A stretch of DNA of 64,000 nucleotides from Burkholderiaceae bacterium (GTDB lineage Bacteria; Pseudomonadota; Gammaproteobacteria; Burkholderiales; Burkholderiaceae): NCBI GenBank assembly GCA_947452535.1, contig CANGCM010000005.1, positions 1-64,000 on the forward strand. The letters are read 5' to 3'. Both the position numbers and the translations under genes were made by a program. This document shows, piece by piece, positions 52,599-60,235 of this stretch; the first letter of the stretch is position 1; every line of letters starts with the position of its first letter. Under the pieces are notes generated by a model that saw only the letters and a program-made list of their open reading frames with translations, did no database searches and had not been told where the DNA came from.

Positions 52599-53075
52599 TT
52601 AGTCCGATTCCGGAGAAATCTCCGAGCTACGATTCACCCCGGTAATCTTGCCAAGGAGTTGTTCTAGCGGCCCTCCAATGATGAGTGCTATCAAAATAGT
52701 GCACAAGGCTAGACCTCCCAGCACAAGTTCGCCAGCGCCAAAGGCTGCTGCGATCAGCGCGCAAGACCAGATGCTGGCTGAGGTAGTTAATCCATGAATC
52801 CTTTTTGAGCTTCGCTCTCGAATGATGACCCCAGCCCCCAAAAACCCCAAGCCGGTGATTAGACCTTGTAAAACGTGACTCAGAGCTTGTGCATCCACTG
52901 TTCCTAGGTGACTAATAGATAAAACGGCAGTAGCAGACCCAATAGCTACCAGGGAGTGAGTGCGTATGCCAGCAGATTTATGATGCAACCAGCGATTTAA
53001 GCCCAAAATCGTACCGGCTATCAGCGCTAGAAAAAGGCGCAGTGCCATTGCTCCATAGAGATCCCAATATTCCAT
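52599..53075 (-). CDS. MgtC/SapB family membrane protein
   Basis: A 158-residue protein with four hydrophobic helices. The segment LIAGTILGLNRWLHHKSAGIRTHSLVAIGSA, then LQGLITGLGFLGAGVIIRERSSKRIHGLTTSASIW, is the defining MgtC/SapB core. In Salmonella MgtC acts on the F1Fo ATPase and links to phosphate uptake under Mg2+ limitation; the role here is inferred from the family only, although the position beside the pst-pho genes fits. It lacks the C-terminal cytoplasmic domain of Salmonella MgtC, as do most short members. Confidence 0.88.
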   Translation of the reverse strand: MEYWDLYGAMALRLFLALIAGTILGLNRWLHHKSAGIRTHSLVAIGSATAVLSISHLGTVDAQALSHVLQGLITGLGFLGAGVIIRERSSKRIHGLTTSASIWSCALIAAAFGAGELVLGGLALCTILIALIIGGPLEQLLGKITGVNRSSEISPESD

Positions 53076-53215
53076 ATAGCCCTTAGTTCAATTGCCTTCA
53101 GCATCACTGTGATTTAGGGGAGCTCTTTGAGTTTCGATTAGTCATTTATGCTCAGCTCCATGATGTCACTTAGCAGAGTAATCGGCAAGAATTCAATCTA
53201 AAAATAAAACTTTTA

Positions 53216-53255
53216 TTGACCCAAATCAAAGGTCGATCCATAAGCATGCTATGAC
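53216..53255 (+). promoter_or_regulatory. FNR/Anr-like site with extended -10
   Basis: TTGAC-CCAA-ATCAA at 53216-53229 matches the FNR consensus TTGAT-N4-ATCAA at 9 of 10 positions. Twenty bases after it is TGCTATGAC (53247-53255), an extended -10-like element. The centre-to-centre distance (30 bases) is close to that of class II FNR promoters. It faces a small gene at 53317. Confidence 0.55.
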
Positions 53256-53316
53256 ATACCACTGCCTTATTGAGCTCCTAGAATAAGAAATCGAGCAAAC
53301 AATGAAAGGATTTGCA

Positions 53317-53412
53317 ATGATGAAAAAACTGATTATTCAGGCTCTAGTTATGTGGCATGAAGCCCAGGTGATGTATCGAAATCGTTATCTAGGTCATCGC
53401 CTGGGTAGTTAA
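53317..53412 (+). CDS. Hypothetical 31-residue protein
   Basis: A small frame encoding 31 residues, MMKKLIIQALVMWHEAQVM followed by YRNRYLGHRLGS. The start ATG at 53317 has a strong ribosome-binding site, GAAAGGA, six bases upstream; ATG 53320 and the longer ATG 53302 are alternatives. The sequence has a hydrophobic amphipathic N-terminal half and a positively charged C-terminal half, so it could lie on the membrane. It follows an FNR-like promoter. No family is recognised, and conservation has not been checked, so it may not be translated. Confidence 0.55.
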   Translation: MMKKLIIQALVMWHEAQVMYRNRYLGHRLGS

Positions 53413-53428
53413 CTTGAAGTAGGCGGGT

Positions 53429-54412
53429 CTATTTTGATAGTATCGAGAAATTCAGCGGTACTATCAATGGACGAAAACTAAAAGGACTGGAGTTACGCGC
53501 ATCCACCAGGATTTCCACAGCCTGCACCTGTTCTTCCCCCATCACCTCAAGCCTATACACGTTTTCAATTAACTTCTTTTGCTTGTTACGAAGGGGCTGA
53601 TCAATCTTAAGTTGATGACTATCGCCATGGATTAGCAATATCGGAATTGGTAGCTTTTCTGATTGCTCTTCCAGTAGGGCGATAGTGTCCTTAAAGCCAC
53701 TAGTAGCACTTGAAGCGAGTTCTGGTGAGAAGAAGAGATCAGCTTGGAATGCAAAAATAATGCCCAAATACTTTTTATCTTTCGCCAACTGAAATGCTTG
53801 ATTAATCCAGGCCAAGTTCGCGCTATTTCGTAGGGCATACTCTTGATTGGATGGCTCATCTCTTCCTAAATTATTATTGGACCCTGGGATATGTACATTC
53901 ACAAATAAGAAGCCGGATTTAGTCCACATAGAATTTTCAACATAAGCAGAAAATTGCGGCATGAGGTCCGCTTGGCGCTGAAGCTTCAACTTGATCTTGC
54001 CAAAACTATTGCTCGTATTGAACTGGGTCGATCTAATATGGGCTAAGCGCTCTAATGGGTCATATGCTCCAGCTAAAGGACGATGGCAGTCCGTCCATTC
54101 ATTATCACCAATACTATAGATTAATGGCGCCTTAAAGCTGTTGAAATATACCGTCATTTTTTCAACATGCTCATTGCTACAGGGTGTGCTACCGGATTTT
54201 GTGTCACCTATAAAGATTGAGAAATCTGGCTTTTGAGTATTGATCGATGTGATCAAGCGCTCAAAGCGAGGAAAGTCTGCGGGTTGAGAGTAGGGCATGT
54301 CACCCAATGCAACAAATTTAAATGGTTGTGAGCATACTTTTCCTACGAATAGGCAACATGTCGCCAGAATGGCAAGGCTAAATTTTATTGCGGACTCTTT
54401 TTTTGTGCCCAT
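53429..54412 (-). CDS. Secreted metallophosphoesterase
   Basis: A 327-residue protein starting at ATG 54412, chosen because GGAGG lies five bases upstream (a TTG 12 bases earlier is unlikely). A signal peptide (SLAILATCCLFVGKVCS) suggests export. Calcineurin-like metal-binding motifs are present: ALGDMPYS, FIGDTKSG, SIGDNEW and IHGDSHQ. The GDNE form replaces the usual GNHE. It should hydrolyse a phosphate ester outside the cytoplasm; the substrate is unknown. A Pho-box-like site precedes it. Confidence 0.75.
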   Translation of the reverse strand: MGTKKESAIKFSLAILATCCLFVGKVCSQPFKFVALGDMPYSQPADFPRFERLITSINTQKPDFSIFIGDTKSGSTPCSNEHVEKMTVYFNSFKAPLIYSIGDNEWTDCHRPLAGAYDPLERLAHIRSTQFNTSNSFGKIKLKLQRQADLMPQFSAYVENSMWTKSGFLFVNVHIPGSNNNLGRDEPSNQEYALRNSANLAWINQAFQLAKDKKYLGIIFAFQADLFFSPELASSATSGFKDTIALLEEQSEKLPIPILLIHGDSHQLKIDQPLRNKQKKLIENVYRLEVMGEEQVQAVEILVDARNSSPFSFRPLIVPLNFSILSK

Positions 54413-54435
54413 TAAAACCTCCAATTAGATCTAAT

Positions 54436-54468
54436 AATCTACCTTTTTAATATGACAGATTAGTGTAA
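54436..54468 (-). promoter_or_regulatory. Candidate Pho box before the secreted phosphoesterase
   Basis: On the minus strand a weak half-site TTACAC (54463-54468) lies 11 bases before a perfect TGTCAT (54452-54457). Ten bases beyond is TAGATT (54436-54441), a -10-like element at the standard Pho promoter distance. The gene starts at 54412. Confidence 0.6.
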
Positions 54469-54573
54469 AAAATACTGATGGACTATTTTTCTTGTGCATT
54501 AATCAAATTGAAATATATGCACTTTAGTATTTGGTTTTAACAAGCAATATTAATTTGAAGGAGTTTAAAAGTA

Positions 54574-54756
54574 ATGACTTTGGAAATGAAAAGTAATTTA
54601 TCTAAAATTTTCCGTCAACCTGAATCGAAGCTCAATTTAGATCAGAGTAAGCAGAATGAGCAAACACCCGCACTAAAACTGTTCTCATTGCGATCTACAA
54701 CAAGCCCCTTTGTTGTTAATAATGAATTTGCATTGCAGCTTGATGAAATTATCTAA
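54574..54756 (+). CDS. Hypothetical 60-residue protein
   Basis: A short frame beginning MTLEMKSNLSKIFRQPE and ending NEFALQLDEII. GAAGGAG lies 10 bases before the ATG. The sequence is polar, low in aromatic residues and without cysteines or a signal peptide, so it may be a small cytosolic or disordered protein. It is flanked by two divergently or convergently placed phosphatase genes. An inverted repeat GTGCAT/ATGCAC with a 17-base spacer lies 50-80 bases upstream. No family was recognised. Confidence 0.5.
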   Translation: MTLEMKSNLSKIFRQPESKLNLDQSKQNEQTPALKLFSLRSTTSPFVVNNEFALQLDEII

Positions 54757-54829
54757 TACGGAATTGCAACAAGAGAGTCTCATACCCCCCTTGTCATTTT
54801 TGTAATAAAAATTCTACGAGATTGGCAAG

Positions 54830-56803
54830 CTAGGTGATTTTGATGCTAGTAGGTGTCGCAGTGATGTAGCCCACTGCAGCACCAAATCGACCCTTATAGT
54901 TCTTTTCAATTAAAGGATTCAGTATTGGCATGACCTTTGCATGCAGTTTCCCTAGCCAATCTCCTGGATGCTGAAAGTTAGCAGTGATGTAAGTCCATCC
55001 ATTGAGGTTATCCACCACACTTAAACCGGTTGCTTCAGCACCAGAGGGCATAGATGCCACTCTGCTAAGTTTTTTAGTATCGACGTTATAAGCCCAAATA
55101 AAATTATTCACATGGGTGCTGCTATCCTCACCAATAAAAAGGGTTCTTAACTTTTCAGAAAACTTTAAATTATCTGGATTGGAAATCATGTTGGGATCAG
55201 CTAAGTTGCCGAGTTCATCTTGCTCTATATCTCGACCAACAATGAGTGCTGATATTTGACTCGGTACCCAATTACTTTTTATGGCATTTCCTAATTGGTC
55301 ACGTTGATTGCCCTCAAGCTTGCTTGTCATTACGGCGCCTGCGATTAAAGGCTTTTCTAATTCAATCATGCTTTGTGCATTCCAGCCCTTACCAGTTTTA
55401 ATCATGGAATCTTGTATATTTTGCAATGCAAAGTAAGCCACTTTATCTTTGAGGTTAGCGCTGGTTCCTTCCATTTTGCTAAAACCCATGCTGCCACCCA
55501 TGAGATAGGCATAGCGATGCGTTTCTAAAAATGCCGCTGCCTTTTCCATTCCCGGTTTTATTTTTACCCAGTTTGCTACACCATCGTAGAAAATTTTAGT
55601 GAATGTCTCGTCGCTCGGATCCGCCTTTAAAACGGTCATGATCTCGGAGGGTTTTAAGGTCGATGCTAACTTTTTGATTTCATCACTAGTGGCATGACCG
55701 AGCTTGATCCAGGATAGTTTTGCACCTTCATCTTTGGGATCAATCGAGAATCCCTTGCCCAGTTTGGCTACGTATAGAGTGCCGGAAGAGAGATCCGCTT
55801 CCTTGTCGGCAATGAAAAGAAATAGGCCGCTATTCGTGAAGTCATCACCCATGAGGACGGTTCTTTTATCGGGCATCACCTCAACTAATTCATGTGAAAT
55901 ACGGCCGAGACAATAGTGTTTTACAAGAGTGCCTGATCCATCAGGATTTACGGTCACTTCGGGGAGGTGGCCATAGTTGTAAGGATTGGCGCTAGTTTCG
56001 TTACCGTAGAGATTTTTGCTGAATGACTTAAAGCGGGGATTCTCATGAGCAAAGGGGGCATCAGGCTCATACTCTTCACTAGATAAATGCGTATTCCAGG
56101 GTGACAGGCTGGCGCCACAAGTAATCCAGAGGCCTTGGGCACTTGATGTATCGACGGGAGTGTATTTAACTAAAGAGAGTTTGCCGTTAAGCGGATCTTG
56201 ATTGAGTGTTAAGACAGCGATTTGCGAGGGTAGTACCCCGTACATTTTTTCACCGCCTTGATTGCTATTGGTATATTCAAATTGAACCACTGCAAACACC
56301 GTATTACCTTTTACTCCTTTAACATTCACCTTTTCAAGCTTTAATAAAGACATTCCATCAGGACAGTCAGAAAAGAATTGTCTTTCTTTGCCTATTACAG
56401 AGTTATCCATAATGGGTCGATTGTGAATATCTACATATCCCCCGGCTAATATTTTTCCATTCTTGCCATCTGGAACTCCATCTCCAGTGATAAAGAATGG
56501 CTCATAAGCGAGTTTGTACGCTTTTTTATTTCCATTTTGCGAGGTGATTTCAAGCATTGATCCCACTGAAGTAGTAGCCATCACTTCCGGAATGGCTAGA
56601 GTAGGGGCCTCCATGGAGATAAATTCTGCAAACTGAAAGCCAGATTTGGCTTCGGCAGCAAGTAATGGGGAGCTATTAAAGAGCGTGGTAAGGCCAACGG
56701 AGCCCATGGGTAGCATTGGAGCGCCCATGGCCATTTTAATAAATGAGCGACGCTTTAGTGCTGTAATGTTTGACATAGTATGAGTGGTTTCTTTATCAGG
56801 CAT
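54830..56803 (-). CDS. phoX: PhoX-family alkaline phosphatase
   Basis: A 657-residue DUF839 (PhoX) protein. The N-terminus carries a Tat-type signal, KRRSFIKMAMGAPM, with a hydrophobic stretch, so it should be exported folded to the periplasm. PhoX enzymes are Ca2+- and Fe-dependent phosphomonoesterases. The segments YNYGHLPEVTVNPDGS and RISHELVEVMPDKRTVLMGDDF match the metal-binding region of the family. The first in-frame ATG gives MPDKETTH; a second ATG at 56776 (MSNITALKRRSF) is equally likely. A tentative Pho box precedes it. Release of phosphate from organic esters fits the local theme. Confidence 0.9.
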   Translation of the reverse strand: MPDKETTHTMSNITALKRRSFIKMAMGAPMLPMGSVGLTTLFNSSPLLAAEAKSGFQFAEFISMEAPTLAIPEVMATTSVGSMLEITSQNGNKKAYKLAYEPFFITGDGVPDGKNGKILAGGYVDIHNRPIMDNSVIGKERQFFSDCPDGMSLLKLEKVNVKGVKGNTVFAVVQFEYTNSNQGGEKMYGVLPSQIAVLTLNQDPLNGKLSLVKYTPVDTSSAQGLWITCGASLSPWNTHLSSEEYEPDAPFAHENPRFKSFSKNLYGNETSANPYNYGHLPEVTVNPDGSGTLVKHYCLGRISHELVEVMPDKRTVLMGDDFTNSGLFLFIADKEADLSSGTLYVAKLGKGFSIDPKDEGAKLSWIKLGHATSDEIKKLASTLKPSEIMTVLKADPSDETFTKIFYDGVANWVKIKPGMEKAAAFLETHRYAYLMGGSMGFSKMEGTSANLKDKVAYFALQNIQDSMIKTGKGWNAQSMIELEKPLIAGAVMTSKLEGNQRDQLGNAIKSNWVPSQISALIVGRDIEQDELGNLADPNMISNPDNLKFSEKLRTLFIGEDSSTHVNNFIWAYNVDTKKLSRVASMPSGAEATGLSVVDNLNGWTYITANFQHPGDWLGKLHAKVMPILNPLIEKNYKGRFGAAVGYITATPTSIKIT

Positions 56804-56826
56804 TGTTTGGCTAATTTTTTATTGTC

Positions 56827-56843
56827 CAGCCAGAATATGACAG
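56827..56843 (-). promoter_or_regulatory. Tentative Pho box before phoX
   Basis: A perfect CTGTCATA (minus strand, ATGACA at 56837-56842 on the plus strand) stands alone; neighbouring half-sites 10 or 11 bases away match poorly. It lies about 24 bases before the first phoX ATG and about 50 before the second. PhoX genes are often in the Pho regulon. Confidence 0.4.
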
Positions 56844-56931
56844 TTTGATTAAGGCCTCGATAGAGCGTCAAATGCTTCATTGCGACTCATTAGGGCGGTT
56901 TAGACCATAGGACTGTCTTCATTTTGAAACA

Positions 56932-57165
56932 TTGATAGTGCATGATTTAGTTGTGAACAATTCCGCTCAAAATCAACGCTCCATCATTACCTGCCCTCAT
57001 TGCCTGGTCGATGAAATCCTCGAGATTCCTCGGGGATCCTCTCATCACCTCTATCGATGCCCATCTTGCAGCACTATCCTGAAGCCTAAGTCCGGTGATT
57101 GCTGTATTTTTTGTAGTTTTGGGAGCTTAGATTGCTCTAGTTCAGAACAAAATTTAGCTACATAG
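56932..57165 (+). CDS. Small GDCCxxC-motif protein
   Basis: Up to 77 residues with a zinc-finger-like CPHC (TCPHCLVDE) and CPSC (YRCPSCST), then GDCCIFCSFGS near the C-terminus. This matches the GDCCVxC family of small proteins, some members of which carry selenocysteine in other bacteria; here all positions are ordinary cysteines. The start is uncertain among TTG 56932, GTG 56938 and GTG 56953, none with a clear ribosome-binding site. Function is unknown; it may bind metal. Confidence 0.7.
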   Translation: MIVHDLVVNNSAQNQRSIITCPHCLVDEILEIPRGSSHHLYRCPSCSTILKPKSGDCCIFCSFGSLDCSSSEQNLAT

Positions 57166-57186
57166 TCCTCAATAGAGCAAGGAAAC

Positions 57187-57208
57187 GAATAGATTGCCTA
57201 TTCTTTTT
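57187..57208 (+). terminator. Weak terminator after the GDCCxxC gene
   Basis: GAATAG and CTATTC, loop ATTGC, followed by TTTTT. A short AT-rich stem 20 bases after the stop; probably a weak terminator. Confidence 0.45.
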
Positions 57209-57215
57209 ACGTATA

Positions 57216-57248
57216 TGTCGCAATAATTTCATAAAATAGATCTATTTA
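57216..57248 (+). promoter_or_regulatory. Weak Pho-box-like pair before ppx
   Basis: TGTCGC (57216-57221) and TTTCAT (57227-57232) are exactly 11 bases apart, but each matches the TGTCAT core only partly. A TATTTA lies ten bases downstream. Its position 44 bases before ppx makes it worth noting. Confidence 0.3.
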
Positions 57249-57275
57249 CTTCAGCACAGCCATATTGGAACCATC

Positions 57276-58838
57276 TTGGCATTAGATAAAGACGTCTCTG
57301 GAACAAATGGAACAGACCTAGTTGCCGCGGTCGACTTAGGTTCGAATAGCTTCCGCATGTTGGTAGCTCAAGTTGTACGCACACCTTCTGGCACTCAGTT
57401 ACGTCCAATCGATACCTTACGCGAATCGGTTCGTTTGGCAGCTGGATTAACTGACAATAAATTACTGGGTAATGAGGCTTACCAGCGTGGCATTACTACG
57501 ATAAGTCGTTTTGGTGAGCGCATCCGAGGTTTTCACCCTTCTAAAGTGCGTGCTGTTGCTACTAATACCTTACGAGTTGCAAAAAATGCCGCTAACTTTG
57601 TGCGGGATGCAGAAGAGGCTTTGGGTTTTCCTATAGAGATCATTGCGGGTGTTGAAGAGGCGCGTTTAATTTACATTGGCGCTGCCCATGAAGTGCCAGC
57701 AGTTCAAGGAAACCGCTTAGTGGTCGATATTGGTGGAGGCTCCACAGAGCTCATTATCGGCAAGGGATATGAGCCCAAGCAAATGGAAAGTCTCTATATT
57801 GGTTGCGTTTCTCATAGCCTGCGTTTCTTTCCGAAGGGGAATATTGATTCCCATGCTTTTAAGGAGGCTGAGTTAGCAGCACGTCGCGAAATTCAAGTCA
57901 TTTCAGGGGCCTATTTAAAGAGCGGCTGGAAGCAGGTCATTGGATCTTCTGGAACCGCTCGAGCCTTAGCTGAATTGATTGCAGAAAATAACTTCAATGA
58001 TCAGGTTGATGGCCTCATCACGGGCCGGGTAAATGGAACTAGCGGCTTAATTACACGTGATGGCTTAAGAGCCATGAAAAAACATCTTCTGAAATATGAA
58101 AATATCAGTCAGGTTGAGTTAAGTGGTCTCAAAGACGACCGTCGCTCTGTTTGGCCTGGTGGACTTGCAATCATGATTGCCGTCTTTGAAGAGCTTGGGA
58201 TTGAGAGTATGGAGGTTACCGATGCCGCCTTGCGCATTGGGGTGCTCTATGATCTTCTCGGCCGTTCTCAGCATGACGATATGCGTTTTGTGACGGTCGA
58301 GCAATTTATGCAGCGCTATGCTGTGGATCGAGACCAAGCTAAACGGGTTGGCGACTTAGCGGGTGAGTTTTTGGCTCAACTGCCAAAGTCTGACGAAGAA
58401 AGTCGGGTTGAGAATATTGCCTTATTGCAGTGGACTGCCAACTTACATGAAATCGGTTTATCGATTTCTCATAATGGATATCACAAACACTCAGCTTATA
58501 TCGCGGGGTGCGCAGATATGCCGGGCTTCTCTAAAAATGATCAAGCAAGGCTAGCTGCTTTGCTCATTGGCCACACTGGAAAATTAGGCAAGTTAGCAAA
58601 TAATGCTAGTTTCTCAGATTGGCGCATGTTGTTCTGTTTGCGTTTGGCTCAAGTACTTTGCCGTGGCCGCAGCGATAGTCATTTACCTAAGGTCAAGGTT
58701 TCAGAACACAACGGCTCGTATTTAGTGAGTCTTTCTAAAGAATGGGCTGATGCACACCCACTTACTGAGTTTAGTCTACAAAAAGAAGCGGCCGAATGGG
58801 AGCGTGTCGGCCGTCCTTATACCATTAGCTTGAAGTAA
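57276..58838 (+). CDS. ppx: Exopolyphosphatase, Ppx/GppA family
   Basis: A 520-residue protein of the ASKHA fold that removes terminal phosphate from polyphosphate (or hydrolyses pppGpp). The phosphate-binding loops are AAVDLGSNSFRMLVAQV and VVDIGGGSTELIIGKG, with VRAVATNTLRVAKNA between. The C-terminal part has an HD-like helical region (ANLHEIGLSISHNGYHKHSAYI). The start is TTG at 57276; no in-frame ATG precedes it. It ends three bases from convergent olsB. Confidence 0.9.
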   Translation: MALDKDVSGTNGTDLVAAVDLGSNSFRMLVAQVVRTPSGTQLRPIDTLRESVRLAAGLTDNKLLGNEAYQRGITTISRFGERIRGFHPSKVRAVATNTLRVAKNAANFVRDAEEALGFPIEIIAGVEEARLIYIGAAHEVPAVQGNRLVVDIGGGSTELIIGKGYEPKQMESLYIGCVSHSLRFFPKGNIDSHAFKEAELAARREIQVISGAYLKSGWKQVIGSSGTARALAELIAENNFNDQVDGLITGRVNGTSGLITRDGLRAMKKHLLKYENISQVELSGLKDDRRSVWPGGLAIMIAVFEELGIESMEVTDAALRIGVLYDLLGRSQHDDMRFVTVEQFMQRYAVDRDQAKRVGDLAGEFLAQLPKSDEESRVENIALLQWTANLHEIGLSISHNGYHKHSAYIAGCADMPGFSKNDQARLAALLIGHTGKLGKLANNASFSDWRMLFCLRLAQVLCRGRSDSHLPKVKVSEHNGSYLVSLSKEWADAHPLTEFSLQKEAAEWERVGRPYTISLK

Positions 58839-58841
58839 TCT

Positions 58842-59780
58842 TTATAGTCCGAAAAAATGCTTAGCGTAGCGCGGATTAATTTCTGATAAGCGCAGCATAG
58901 TAAGTACATCGGCAGTATTAAAGTCTGGATCCCAAGCCGGTGCACTACAAATCTTAGCGCCTAGCTTCAAGTAGCCTTTGATTAATGGTGGTGGCTCTAC
59001 TTCGAGTCCGCCGTTCAGGCGCTCAAGGGGCAAAGGCAGTCGGGGAAAAGCATGATGCTCTACCGGTGCCATTTGCTCGCTACCGAGGGAGTTGTAGAGG
59101 CTAGCTGCAAAGTGACCACCATCTGCCATCGGAATACTCGCGCAACCAAGCATGATTTCATAATCATGTTTTAGCATGTATTGGGCAAGTCCACTCCACA
59201 AAGCCATAATCACAGCGCCAGAGCGATAGTCTGCATGGACACAGGATCTACCAAGCTCTACCATTTTTGGACGCAAATGGTTTAAGCGTGACAAGTCAAA
59301 TTCAGAATCAGAATAAAGGCGACCGATTTCTAAAGCCTTATGGGGAGGGAGTACGCGATAAGTACCTACTACCTTGAGTGACTCTTGATCACGAATCAGT
59401 AGATGATCACAATAAGTATCAAACTCATCAATATCTAAGTTTTCAGCATTAGGCGGAAGATTAGCCCCCATTTCTTCTGCAAATACCTTATAGCGCAGGC
59501 GTTGTGCTTCTTTTATTTCGCTAGCATTGCTGGCCCAGCTAATTTGAAAAGCAGGGCGTTTTGGCTTGGCAATTGTCTTTTCAAGAACTGCTGGCTCATG
59601 AATGGCTAGCTCTGCACGGGCTCGAGTAGCAAACTTTTTGCCGAATAATTTTTTAGCTATTTTCTTTGAAAAGAGTTTTTTAATCGCTTCTGTTTTGCTC
59701 TTCTTATTCTTTTTTGGCTTGCCTTCAAAGCGAGAATTGAAGATATCAAATGCGCCTAGTGGGTTTGGAATTTCAGACAT
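58842..59780 (-). CDS. olsB: OlsB-type ornithine N-acyltransferase
   Basis: A 312-residue GNAT-fold acyltransferase. The first 75 residues are a Lys-rich extension (KKNKKSKTEAIKKLFSKK), unlike the compact rhizobial OlsB. The core has RLRYKVFAEEMGA, DEFDTYCDHLLIRD, YRVLPPHKA, LGRSCVHADYR and LGCASIP, matching the family that transfers a 3-hydroxyacyl group from ACP to ornithine, the first step of ornithine lipid synthesis. Related hemolysin-like acyltransferases exist. AAAGGA is five to six bases before ATG 59780. It is last in the plcP operon. Confidence 0.8.
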   Translation of the reverse strand: MSEIPNPLGAFDIFNSRFEGKPKKNKKSKTEAIKKLFSKKIAKKLFGKKFATRARAELAIHEPAVLEKTIAKPKRPAFQISWASNASEIKEAQRLRYKVFAEEMGANLPPNAENLDIDEFDTYCDHLLIRDQESLKVVGTYRVLPPHKALEIGRLYSDSEFDLSRLNHLRPKMVELGRSCVHADYRSGAVIMALWSGLAQYMLKHDYEIMLGCASIPMADGGHFAASLYNSLGSEQMAPVEHHAFPRLPLPLERLNGGLEVEPPPLIKGYLKLGAKICSAPAWDPDFNTADVLTMLRLSEINPRYAKHFFGL

Positions 59781-59821
59781 AGCTTTCCTTTATTTATTTC
59801 TATGATGGTAGAAGTGCACTG

Positions 59822-60226
59822 TTACCATTTCATGACAATGGGTGTACAGATGGTGATCCAAAGTAGTGCTGCAATGATCAAGGTCAGCATCACGGCTGCC
59901 GACCCAAAATCCTTCGCTCTCTTTGAGAGATCGTGATGCTCAAATGAGATGCGGTCGATGGCTGCCTCAACGCTGGAGTTGAGTAATTCCACTACTAAAA
60001 CCATGATTAATGAGGCAATCAGACCACACTTTTCTAGCGGAGTAATTGGCAGAAAAAAGGCGATTGGCGTAAGTACGATGAGCAGGGTGAGCTCTTGTCT
60101 AAAAGCACTTTCTTCTTGGAATGCATACACAATGCCGCACCAAGAGTTCTTGGCAGCATGCCAAGCTCTAGTAAGTCCTCGATTGCCTTTGTGGGGGTTT
60201 TGATTAATGTTATATGGAGTGGTCAA
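59822..60226 (-). CDS. dgkA: Diacylglycerol kinase DgkA
   Basis: A 134-residue small integral-membrane kinase with three helices. Catalytic segments are EESAFRQELTLL, VVELLNSSVEAAIDRISFE and HDLSKRAKDFGSAAV, all typical of DgkA. It phosphorylates diacylglycerol (or undecaprenol) to phosphatidate. The start is TTG at 60226, with AAGG seven bases before it overlapping the stop of the glycosyltransferase gene; no in-frame ATG is available. Confidence 0.92.
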   Translation of the reverse strand: MTTPYNINQNPHKGNRGLTRAWHAAKNSWCGIVYAFQEESAFRQELTLLIVLTPIAFFLPITPLEKCGLIASLIMVLVVELLNSSVEAAIDRISFEHHDLSKRAKDFGSAAVMLTLIIAALLWITICTPIVMKW

Positions 60227-60235
60227 AATAAAGCC

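Noticed and set aside
53159-53168. Isolated TGTCAC upstream of the mgtC-like gene and small protein as a Pho box
   Set aside because: No second half-site 11 bases away on either side; a single 6-mer is expected by chance.
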